The translations under genes and the position numbers were made by a program. Below the pieces are notes generated by a model that searched no databases, was not told the DNA's origin, and was given only the letters and a program-made list of their open reading frames with translations. From Actinomycetospora callitridis (lineage in GTDB: Bacteria; Actinomycetota; Actinomycetes; Mycobacteriales; Pseudonocardiaceae): a DNA stretch of 64,000 nt. Of this stretch, positions 51,212-58,445 are shown in pieces. How positions within the stretch are numbered: position 1 is the first letter of the stretch; every line of letters begins with the position of its first letter. Where the stretch lies: assembly GCF_028737265.1 (NCBI RefSeq), contig NZ_JAQZAK010000001.1, forward strand, positions 186,001-250,000, written 5' to 3'.

Positions 51212-52849
51212 GTGACCGACACCCTCACGCAGTCCACCCGTCCCGACACCGCCGTCCGGCGCGTCGACGCCCTCGTCGTCGGCGCCGGCCTGTCCGGTCT
51301 CTACATGCTGCACCGCTTCCGCGGCCTCGGGCTCGACGCCGTCGTGCTCGAGGCCGGCGGCGACATCGGCGGCACCTGGTTCTGGAACCGCTACCCGGGC
51401 GCGCGCTGCGACGTCGAGAGCATGGAGTACTCCTACTCGTTCTCCCCGGAGCTCGAGCAGGAGTGGGACTGGTCGGAGAAGTACCCGACCCAGCCCGAGA
51501 TCCTGCGCTACGTCCACCACGTGGCCGACCGCTTCGGCCTGCGCGACGGCGTCCGCCTCGACACCCGCGTCGCGTCGGCGCACTTCCGCGACGCCGAGGG
51601 CCGCTGGACGGTGACGACGGAGTCGGGCGAGCGGTGGGACACCGAGCAGCTGGTGATGGCCACCGGCTGCCTGTCCACCTCGAAGCTGCCGGAGATCCCG
51701 GGCATCGACCGGTTCGCGGGACGGACCCTGCACACGGCGCACTGGCCGCACGAGGGCGTCGACTTCACCGGGCGTCGCGTCGCCGTCATCGGCACCGGCT
51801 CGTCGGGCATCCAGGCCATCCCGCTGATCGCCGACGAGGCCGCCGACCTCACGGTCTTCCAGCGGACGGCGAACTTCAGCATGCCGGCGAACAACGCCCC
51901 GCTCTCCGACGAGGCCCAGGCGCAGCGCAAGCAGACCTACCCCGAGCACCGGCGGGCGGCGCGGGAGTCGGGCTTCGGCGTCCCCGTGCCCGAGGCCACG
52001 AAGTCGGCGCTGGAGGTCGACCCGGAGGAGCGCCGCGCGCAGTACGAGTCGACCTGGGGGCGCAACCTGGTCGGGCTGCTCACCTCGTACACCGACAGCA
52101 TCGTCGACCCCGCCGCCAACGAGACCGCCGCGGAGTTCGTCCGCGGCAAGATCCGCGAGATCGTCGACGACCCGGAGACCGCCGAGACGTTGTGCCCGCG
52201 CGACCACCCCTTCGGCACCAAGCGCCCCTGCCTCGACTCCGGGTACTACGCGACGTTCAACCGCGAGCACGTGCACCTGGTCGACCTGAAGAAGGCCCCG
52301 CTGACCGAGGTCACCGAGCGCGGCGTGCGCACCGGCGAGCGGGAGTACGAGGTCGACGACCTCGTGTTCGCCACCGGGTTCGACGCCATGACCGGGTCGC
52401 TGGCCGCGATCGACATCCGCGGGCGGGAGGGGCGGGCGCTCACCGACAAGTGGGCCGACGGCCCCGTCTCCCACCTCGGCCTGCAGGTCGCCGGGTTCCC
52501 GAACCTCTACACGATCACCGGGCCCGGCAGCCCGTCGGTGCTGTCGAACATGATGGTGTCGATCGAGCAGCACGTGGACTTCGTCGCCGACGCCGTCCAC
52601 CACGCCCACCAGCGCGGGGACACCGTCGTCGAGTCCACCGACGAGGCCGAGCGGGCCTGGACCGACCACGTCCGCGAGGTCGGCGACTACACGCTCTACC
52701 CGCAGGCGGACTCCTGGTACATGGGCTCCAACGTGCCCGGCAAGCCGCGGGTGTTCATGGCCTACATCGGCGGTGTCGGGGCCTACCGGCAGCACTGCGA
52801 CCAGCTGGCCGCCGACGGCTATCCCGGGTTCGCGTTCTCGGCGCCCTGA
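51212..52849 (+). CDS. Baeyer-Villiger-type flavin monooxygenase
   Basis: A 545-residue FAD/NADPH monooxygenase. FAD motif GAGLSG (24-29), the Baeyer-Villiger fingerprint FAGRTLHTAHWP (167-178) matching FxGxxxHTxxWP, and the NADPH motif GTGSSG (193-198). It should insert oxygen beside a ketone. GTG 51212 has GGAGG 8 nt before it and is preferred over GTG 51203. The gap to the hydrolase is 46 bp with no obvious operator or terminator, so read-through from promoter D is likely. Confidence 0.93.
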   Translation: MTDTLTQSTRPDTAVRRVDALVVGAGLSGLYMLHRFRGLGLDAVVLEAGGDIGGTWFWNRYPGARCDVESMEYSYSFSPELEQEWDWSEKYPTQPEILRYVHHVADRFGLRDGVRLDTRVASAHFRDAEGRWTVTTESGERWDTEQLVMATGCLSTSKLPEIPGIDRFAGRTLHTAHWPHEGVDFTGRRVAVIGTGSSGIQAIPLIADEAADLTVFQRTANFSMPANNAPLSDEAQAQRKQTYPEHRRAARESGFGVPVPEATKSALEVDPEERRAQYESTWGRNLVGLLTSYTDSIVDPAANETAAEFVRGKIREIVDDPETAETLCPRDHPFGTKRPCLDSGYYATFNREHVHLVDLKKAPLTEVTERGVRTGEREYEVDDLVFATGFDAMTGSLAAIDIRGREGRALTDKWADGPVSHLGLQVAGFPNLYTITGPGSPSVLSNMMVSIEQHVDFVADAVHHAHQRGDTVVESTDEAERAWTDHVREVGDYTLYPQADSWYMGSNVPGKPRVFMAYIGGVGAYRQHCDQLAADGYPGFAFSAP

Positions 52850-52852
52850 AAT

Positions 52853-53584
52853 TCACGGCTGCGCGAGGTCGACGACGAGCGCGGCCACCTCGCGGAGCTT
52901 GATGTTGTGGTTCTGCGAGAGCCTCCGCAGCCGCGCGAAGGCCTCGCCGTCGCTCGTGCCGCGCGCCATGAGCAGGCCCTTCGCCTGCTCGATGACCGCG
53001 CGCGACTCGAGCGCGGTGCGCAGCTCCTCGGCCAGCTTCGCCATCGCGGCGTGGCGGGCGACGGCGGCGAGGGCGGTGGAGGCGAGGTCGGCCGCGAGCC
53101 GCGCGATCGGTACGGCCGCGCGCAGGTCGGCGTCGGGATCGGTGGCGTAGAGGTTCAGGCTGCCGAGCACCTCGCCGGCGGCCGAGAGCGGCACGACCAG
53201 GCAGGAGCGGACCCCGAGCTCCTCCGCGCAGGACGCGTAGGGCGCCCAGGACCGCGCCGCGCGGGTGTCGACGGCCACGACCCGGTGCTCGCGCAGCGCG
53301 ACCGGGACCGGCCCGGCGTCCGCGGCGTACTGGACCTCCTCGAGCCGGCTGAACGGGGCGCGGTCGCGCATGATCGACAGCGGGGTGCCGTCGCGGAGCA
53401 CGGTGAGACCGCGCCCGGCGACGCCGGGGGCGGCGGACAGCGCCTGCCCGGTGGCCGCCCACAGGGCGCGGTCGGTCGCGTCGGTGTTGGGGGGCGCCTC
53501 GGCGAGCCGGCCGATCGCGCCCGCGACCACGTTCAGCCCGGGGTCCGGGACGGCGGACGGACGGGGGTCGCCGACGGCGGGCAT
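52853..53584 (-). CDS. GAF-ANTAR domain regulator
   Basis: A 243-residue protein with an N-terminal GAF sensor (about 25-175; CLVVPLSAAGEVLGSLNLYATDPD) and a C-terminal ANTAR RNA-binding domain (about 180-240; LRTALESRAVIEQAKGLLMARGTSDGEAFARLRRLSQNHNIKLREVA). ANTAR proteins bind tandem hairpins in nascent RNA and prevent termination. ATG 53584 has GGGAG 7 nt upstream. Its stop is 3 nt from the convergent monooxygenase stop. A strong hairpin is upstream at 53740, but its loop lacks the usual ANTAR A1/G4 pattern. Confidence 0.9.
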   Translation of the reverse strand: MPAVGDPRPSAVPDPGLNVVAGAIGRLAEAPPNTDATDRALWAATGQALSAAPGVAGRGLTVLRDGTPLSIMRDRAPFSRLEEVQYAADAGPVPVALREHRVVAVDTRAARSWAPYASCAEELGVRSCLVVPLSAAGEVLGSLNLYATDPDADLRAAVPIARLAADLASTALAAVARHAAMAKLAEELRTALESRAVIEQAKGLLMARGTSDGEAFARLRRLSQNHNIKLREVAALVVDLAQP

Positions 53585-53739
53585 GCGTTCACTCCCGGGG
53601 ACTCGCCCCGGGCGGCACGAGGGCACGCCGGGGAGCTCCACCGGTGGCGTGATCGTCTCAACCACCGTGCTTGGCGCGGAGAAACCTACCGGCCGGTCCC
53701 CTCCCCGGAATCCGCGGGGTGATCCGTCTCCCGGGCCAC

Positions 53740-53783
53740 ACGTGCGTGATCTTCTGAGTGGTGGCTCAGAAGATCACGCACGT
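53740..53783. repeat. Perfect 19-bp hairpin
   Basis: ACGTGCGTGATCTTCTGAG and its exact reverse complement are separated by a 6-nt loop (53759-53764). A third partial copy, CTCAGAAG, follows at 53786. It lies in the 266-bp gap between the GAF-ANTAR gene and the acidic-repeat gene. The rest of the gap has no gene. Candidate terminator or palindromic extragenic repeat. Confidence 0.85.
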
Positions 53784-53806
53784 AGCTCAGAAGCCGCCGG
53801 ACCCTC

Positions 53807-53848
53807 CGTGAGTGAAGTTCCCGGCTATGGCCGGGAACTTCGCTCACG
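53807..53848. repeat. 19-bp hairpin with one mismatch, next to a stop codon
   Basis: CGTGAGTGAAGTTCCCGGC pairs with GCCGGGAACTTCGCTCACG (one G/A-type mismatch that can wobble), loop TATG at 53826-53829. It abuts the stop codon (53851) of the minus-strand acidic-repeat gene, so it could act as its terminator. It is unrelated in sequence to the hairpin 24 nt away. Confidence 0.85.
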
Positions 53849-53850
53849 GG

Positions 53851-54174
53851 TCAGAAGCCGTTGGGGTCGTAGGCGGTGGTCTCGAAGGTGCCGTCGGCGT
53901 CGGTGTCGACCGCGGAGGTGTCGAAGTCGCCGTCGTTGTCGGTGTCGACCAGGACGACCTCGCCGTAGCCGTCGGCGTTCGTGTCGACGACGGCGGACTC
54001 GAAGGAGCCGTTGTGGTCGGTGTCGGCGATGACGGTGTCGACGGCGCCGTTGCCGTCCTCGTCGGTGGACACCGAGTCGATGTTGCCGGCGGCGTCGGTG
54101 GTGTAGGTGCCGGCCACGGTGCCGTCGGCGTGGTAGACGGTGCCGTTGCTGAAGGAGTAGGTCTCGGCGCTCAT
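53851..54174 (-). CDS. Acidic 13-residue-repeat protein, possible Ca2+-binding
   Basis: A 107-residue protein very rich in Asp, Thr and Gly. The C-terminal two thirds consist of at least four 13-residue repeats, each beginning D-T-(D/N)-x-(D/N)-G followed by alternating hydrophobics (for example DTDHNGSFESAVV and DTDNDGDFDTSAV). The DxDxDG-like cores resemble EF-hand/dockerin or thrombospondin type 3 calcium sites. The N-terminus (YSFSNGTVYHADGTVAGTYTTD) resembles YD-type repeats. No signal peptide or membrane segment is visible. ATG 54174; weak ribosome site. I do not recognise a named family. Confidence 0.75.
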   Translation of the reverse strand: MSAETYSFSNGTVYHADGTVAGTYTTDAAGNIDSVSTDEDGNGAVDTVIADTDHNGSFESAVVDTNADGYGEVVLVDTDNDGDFDTSAVDTDADGTFETTAYDPNGF

Positions 54175-54291
54175 GGTTTGCTCACTCTCGGTCTGTTCGC
54201 GGTGCCCGGCTGGTGGGCTCTCGGCACTGTGACGACGCGAGGAGCTGGGGATGTTCCGCGACGACCGACAATTTTCTCCGCGAGAAGGCGG

Positions 54292-55293
54292 TCACGCGCC
54301 GTGACGACGCCGGAAGGTGCTCGGCGGCTCGTGGAACGTCTCCTTGAACGCGCGGCTGAACGAGGCGAGGTCGCCGAAGCCGCAGCGCAGCGCGACGTCG
54401 GTGACCGAGACGCCGCCGAGACGCGGGTCGGCGAGCTCGCGGCGCCCGTGCTCGAGGCGTCGCCGGCGGACGAGGCGGCTCACCGTCGTCGAGGCGTCGG
54501 CGAAGGCGCGGTGCAGCTGGCGGGTCGAGACGAAGTGCGCGCGGGCGATCGTCTCGGGGCTGAGGTCGGGGTCCTCGAGGTGCTCGGCGACGAACGCCTC
54601 CACGCGGGCGCGGAGATCGGCCGCGCCCCGCGTCCCCGTGATCTCGTCGCGGCGCAGCGCCTCGCCCACCACCGTGCCGACGAGGTCGCCCAGCTCGGTC
54701 GCCAGGCGCTCGGCCGCGGCGGGGGAGAGCTCCGGCGGCGCGGCGACGACGTCCGCGAGCGTCCGGCCGACGATCCCGCCGAGGCGGTCACCGCCGAGCG
54801 CCCGGGCCGTGGCCGCGCGGGAGGTGTCGGGGGAGATGCCGAGCAGGTCGCGGGGCCAGGTGAACACCAGCATCCGCCACGGTCCGTGGAACCTCCACGC
54901 GAACGGGCGCCCCGTCTCGTAGACCGACCAGGCCCCGGGGCCCAACGGCGCCTCCCGGCCGTCCTGGCGCACCACGGCGTGACCCCGGGCGATGAGGCCG
55001 ACCTGCAGGTAGTCGTCGGGATCGTGGCGGGCGAGGCCGGGCGTGCGGACACATTGCTGGTCGGTCGAGTCGACCGTCGCCACCGCGAGGTGCCCGACGA
55101 GGCTGCTGCGGACGGCCCCGTCGAACGGGGTGTCCCGCTGGGCGTTCACGTCGAGGGCGACGAAGTGCTCGCGGATCAGGTCTCGCCAGCCGTCGAGGCG
55201 GTCGGTCGCCCCGTGCACGTCGGTGGCGTCCGGGACGTGCGCCACCGCGCGGGGCCGCGGGAACGGGCCCACGGGGCGTGTGGTGGTCGCCAC
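54292..55293 (-). CDS. AraC family transcriptional regulator
   Basis: A 333-residue regulator with an AraC-binding-like cupin domain (about 40-200, GPGAWSVYETGRPFAWRFHGPW) and a C-terminal double HTH (about 235-330, LSPETIARAHFVSTRQLHRAFADASTTVSRLVRRRRLEHGRREL and CGFGDLASFSRAFKETF). GTG 55293 is the first start available. Divergent from the molybdopterin oxidoreductase, with about 204 bp between starts, so that gene is a candidate target. The shared CGCTAGA sequence seen at the first AraC gene recurs here at 55330. Confidence 0.9.
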   Translation of the reverse strand: MATTTRPVGPFPRPRAVAHVPDATDVHGATDRLDGWRDLIREHFVALDVNAQRDTPFDGAVRSSLVGHLAVATVDSTDQQCVRTPGLARHDPDDYLQVGLIARGHAVVRQDGREAPLGPGAWSVYETGRPFAWRFHGPWRMLVFTWPRDLLGISPDTSRAATARALGGDRLGGIVGRTLADVVAAPPELSPAAAERLATELGDLVGTVVGEALRRDEITGTRGAADLRARVEAFVAEHLEDPDLSPETIARAHFVSTRQLHRAFADASTTVSRLVRRRRLEHGRRELADPRLGGVSVTDVALRCGFGDLASFSRAFKETFHEPPSTFRRRHGA

Positions 55294-55497
55294 GGGCGGC
55301 TCGCAGAGGTGCTCGACGAAGTCCTCCGACGCTAGAAGCCCACCACGCCATGGTCAAACCCTGCGTGGGCGATCCGTCGCGCAGCGACAAGCGCCGACCC
55401 CCGGACGCGGCCAGGCTCCGGTGTGACGGTCGTCGCCGACCGCCCGGACCACCACCACAGCGAGGCACCACCACTCGCGCCGACCCCGGGAGCGCCC

Positions 55498-57663
55498 GTG
55501 ACCGCACTGGACGACCTGCCGATCACACCCACCACGACCATCGTGCGTGCCGCGTGTCCGCACGACTGCCCCGACACCTGCGCCATGCTCGTCACCGTCG
55601 AGGACGGCCGCGCGACGAAGGTCGCGGGGGACCCGGAGCACCCGTTCACCCGCGGCGGGCTGTGCGTGAAGGTCAACAACTACCAGGAGAAGACCTACAG
55701 CCCCGATCGTCTGCTCCACCCGATGCGACGCACCGGGCCCAAGGGCAGCGGCCGGTTCGAGGAGATCTCCTGGGACGAGGCGCTGGACACCATCGCCGAC
55801 ACCTTCCGGGCGAGGATCGCCGAGCACGGTCCCGAGACCGTCATGCCGGTCAGCTACCTCGGCACCCAGGGCATCCTCAACGGCCTGTCGGTGGGGGACG
55901 CCTTCTTCAACAAGCTCGGCGCGACGATCACCGAGCGCACGTACTGCGACTCGGGCTCCTGCACCGCCCACGTGGCCACGATCGGGGCGACGGCGGGCGT
56001 CGACCCCGAGAGCCTGGTCCACGCGCGCTACATCATCATCTGGGCGTCGAACACCATCTCGACGAACCTGCACCTGTGGCCGGTGATCGCCGAGGCGCAG
56101 AAGCGCGGCGCGAAGGTCGTTTGCATCGACCCCGTGCGCCACCGCACCGCGCAGCGCGCCGACTGGCACATCCCGCTGCGGCCCGGCACCGACGGCGCCC
56201 TCGCCCTGGCGATGATGAACGTGATCATCAGCGAGGGGCTGCACGACGAGGCGTACGTCCGCGACCACACCGTCGGGTTCGACGAGCTCGCCGAGCGCGT
56301 GCGCACGGCCACCCCGGAGTGGGCGTCGGAGGAGACCGGCGTCCCCGCCGAGGACATCCGCACGCTGGCCCGCGAGTACGCCACCACCGACCCGGCCGTC
56401 ATCCGCATCGGCGTCGCGATCGAGCGTCACGCCGGCGGCGGCCAGACCGTGCGGTCGCTCGCCTGCCTGCCCGCGCTGGTCGGCGCCTGGCGCCACGTCG
56501 GGGGCGGGCTGCTGCAGCTGCCGCTCTGGGCGCACCCGGTCAACTGGCCGGCGTTCATCCACCCCGAGCTCGCCACCCCGGGCACCCGGGTGGTCAACCA
56601 GTTCCTGCTGGGTCAGGCGCTCACCGGGGAGGCCGGGGCGAGCGGAGCGACGGGGAACGACGGAGCGCTCGACCCGCCGGTCACCGCGCTCATGGTCTAC
56701 AACTCGAACCCTATGGTCGTGGCCCCCGAGCAGGAGAAGATCGCGCGGGGGCTGGCCCGCGAGGACCTGTTCACGGTGGTCAGCGACCACTTCCTCACCG
56801 ACACCGCGCGCTACGCCGACATCGTCCTGCCCGCGACGACCCAGCTCGAGCAGCACGACCTGATGTTCAGCTGGGGCCACTTCTACGTCACCCTCAACGT
56901 CCCCGCCGTCGAGCCGGAGGGGGAGTCGATCCCCAACACCGAGCTGTTCCGGCGGCTCGCGGCCCGCATGGGCTTCGACGACGAGTACTTCCGCCTGACC
57001 GACGAGGAGCTGCTGGCGCAGGCCTACGACTGGTCGGCGCCGGCGATGGAGGGCATCACCCTCGACTCGCTGCGTGAGACGGGGTGGGCGCGGCTGAACC
57101 TGCCGGGCCCCGACGCGTACGCCCCGCACGCCGAGGGGAACTTCCCGACGCCCTCGGGCAAGACCGAGTTCCGCTCGTCGGCGCTCGAGGCGGCCGGCAA
57201 CTTCGTCGTCCCGCTGTTCCGGCAGCTCTGCGAGGAGTTCCAGCCCGGCGGCACCGTCGACCCGCTGCCGCACTACATCGCGCCGCGCGAGACCGGTGAG
57301 GTCTACCCGCTGAACCTGCTCTCGCCGAAGTCGCACGCCTACATCAACTCCAGCGCGGGCGACCAGGCGATGCAGAAGCGCGTGCAGGGCGAGCAGAAGG
57401 TGACCATCCACCCCGCCGACGCCGAGGCGCGTGGCATCACCGACGGACGCTACGTCGAGGTGTCCAACGACCGCGGCCGGTTCGTCGCGCTCGCCGACGT
57501 CTCCGACGAGGTCTCCGTCGGCGTCGTCGTGTGCCCGATGGGCTCGTGGGCGAAGAACGCCAAGGACGGCAGCACGGTGAACGCGGTCAACCCGTTCGTC
57601 TTCGCCGACCTCGGCAACGCTCCGACGTTCTCGGACACCCGGGTCGAGGTCACCCCGGTGTGA
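55498..57663 (+). CDS. Molybdopterin oxidoreductase (bis-MGD type)
   Basis: A 721-residue DMSO-reductase-superfamily catalytic subunit. 4Fe-4S site CPHDCPDTC...GGLC near the N-terminus, ADIVLPATTQLEQHD, the GKTEF and C-terminal MopB dinucleotide-binding segment (NLLSPKSHAYINSSAGDQ). TERTYCDSGSC is the likely Mo-contact loop. No twin-arginine leader, so cytoplasmic. GTG 55498 with GGGAG 5 nt upstream is chosen over GTG 55423, which adds 25 low-complexity residues. No electron-transfer subunit is adjacent; substrate unknown. Confidence 0.9.
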   Translation: MTALDDLPITPTTTIVRAACPHDCPDTCAMLVTVEDGRATKVAGDPEHPFTRGGLCVKVNNYQEKTYSPDRLLHPMRRTGPKGSGRFEEISWDEALDTIADTFRARIAEHGPETVMPVSYLGTQGILNGLSVGDAFFNKLGATITERTYCDSGSCTAHVATIGATAGVDPESLVHARYIIIWASNTISTNLHLWPVIAEAQKRGAKVVCIDPVRHRTAQRADWHIPLRPGTDGALALAMMNVIISEGLHDEAYVRDHTVGFDELAERVRTATPEWASEETGVPAEDIRTLAREYATTDPAVIRIGVAIERHAGGGQTVRSLACLPALVGAWRHVGGGLLQLPLWAHPVNWPAFIHPELATPGTRVVNQFLLGQALTGEAGASGATGNDGALDPPVTALMVYNSNPMVVAPEQEKIARGLAREDLFTVVSDHFLTDTARYADIVLPATTQLEQHDLMFSWGHFYVTLNVPAVEPEGESIPNTELFRRLAARMGFDDEYFRLTDEELLAQAYDWSAPAMEGITLDSLRETGWARLNLPGPDAYAPHAEGNFPTPSGKTEFRSSALEAAGNFVVPLFRQLCEEFQPGGTVDPLPHYIAPRETGEVYPLNLLSPKSHAYINSSAGDQAMQKRVQGEQKVTIHPADAEARGITDGRYVEVSNDRGRFVALADVSDEVSVGVVVCPMGSWAKNAKDGSTVNAVNPFVFADLGNAPTFSDTRVEVTPV

Positions 57664-57682
57664 GCTGCCCCGGTGTGAAGGC

Positions 57683-57695
57683 CCCGGTCACCGGG
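57683..57695. terminator. Short stem between convergent genes
   Basis: CCCGGT-C-ACCGGG can form a 6-bp stem between the molybdopterin oxidoreductase stop and the stop of a minus-strand hypothetical gene, which it overlaps. The one-nt loop is too small as drawn, so a looser pairing would be needed. Weak candidate. Confidence 0.3.
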
Positions 57696-58050
57696 CGGCC
57701 AGGGCCTGCGGGTCCCGGTCGCTCGGTGACCGCGGGGTGGGGGCCGTGCCCGTCGAGGTCCCGGCGCGTGTCCGGTCCTCGCCCCCGCTCTCGGCCCCCG
57801 CGACGTCGGTGAGGAGCCGCCGGGCCGCCCGGACCGCGACGTCGGGCACCTCCCCGTCGCGGGCGAGCCGCCGGAAGACCTCGGCGAGCGCCGCGGCCGC
57901 GGAGCCGGACAGGACCAGCCCGCGGTCCGGGCGCGTGAACGGCGCGAGGGCGCGCGCGACCTCGCGGCAGGTCTCGGCGCCGGGGTCGGCCAGGGTGAAG
58001 GCGAGGGTGTCGGCGTCGAGGCCGGCGGACTTGTCAGCGACCACGGACAC
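57688..58050 (-). CDS. Hypothetical protein, 120 residues
   Basis: A 120-residue protein not recognised. The first 85 residues look like a folded helical domain (SAGLDADTLAFTLADPGAETCREVARALAPF, AAALAEVFRRLARDGEVPDVAVRAARRLLTDVAG); the last 35 are Ser/Thr/Pro/Gly-rich and probably disordered. GTG 58050 lies within the 3' end of the upstream small gene (17-bp overlap), so the two may be coupled. No signal peptide. Confidence 0.55.
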   Translation of the reverse strand: MSVVADKSAGLDADTLAFTLADPGAETCREVARALAPFTRPDRGLVLSGSAAAALAEVFRRLARDGEVPDVAVRAARRLLTDVAGAESGGEDRTRAGTSTGTAPTPRSPSDRDPQALAAR

Positions 58051-58252
58051 GCACCGACTCGGGGACGTCGGCGGCCATCGCCGCGTCGGGGGTGTCGCTC
58101 CGGACGTGCTGGAACGTGCCGCGCAACGGCGTCGAGCCGCTCGCGCGCCGACGACGCCCGGGCCGGCCGTCGGTGCCGGTCGTGCTCCCACCGTCGACCG
58201 TGTCGACGCCGTGGGGGTGGCGTGCGTCAGCACGCCAGTGCAGGTGCCACAT
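58034..58252 (-). CDS. Hypothetical small basic protein
   Basis: A 72-residue protein starting MWHLHWRADARHPHG, Arg/Gly-rich in the middle. A strong AGGAGG lies 9 nt before the ATG, which is the main reason to call it. Its 3' end overlaps the next hypothetical gene. It lies downstream of the P-type ATPase on the same strand (182 bp away) with an inverted repeat between. No domain recognised. Confidence 0.5.
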   Translation of the reverse strand: MWHLHWRADARHPHGVDTVDGGSTTGTDGRPGRRRRASGSTPLRGTFQHVRSDTPDAAMAADVPESVRVRGR

Positions 58253-58282
58253 GGGCGGGGACCTCCTGATCCACCACCGGGG

Positions 58283-58322
58283 CCGTACTCGGGACCACTC
58301 GGGGCGTACCGGACGAGTACGG
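58283..58322. promoter_or_regulatory. 9-bp inverted repeat upstream of small-protein genes
   Basis: CCGTACTCG (58283-58291) and CGAGTACGG (58314-58322) are exact reverse complements 22 nt apart, in the 193-bp gap between the ATPase end and the small gene's start. Could be a wide operator or an mRNA stem; no regulator is adjacent. Confidence 0.4.
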
Positions 58323-58445
58323 AGGGACGGCCGTCGCTCACGGACTGAACACGGCACCAGCGATGGTGGTCCAGATCACGCCCTGGTCGCCATGTGGGGC
58401 AGGCCTGTACCGAGAAAGCACCGGATCGGTGCAGCGCTCGTCCGG

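Noticed and set aside
53666..53700. Sixth copy of the ACCAAACG operator upstream of the GAF-ANTAR gene (ACCTACCGGCCGGT)
   Set aside because: It shares ACCTA and CCGG symmetry but lacks the AACG core and TGGT end found in the five sites.
53740..53848. ANTAR target (tandem hexaloop hairpins) for the neighbouring GAF-ANTAR protein
   Set aside because: Only one loop has six bases and it reads TGGTGG, without A at position 1 and G at position 4; the second loop has four bases.
55498..57663. Selenocysteine or nitrate-reductase identity for the molybdopterin enzyme
   Set aside because: No in-frame TGA in the active-site region and no partner subunits; only a general family call is supported.
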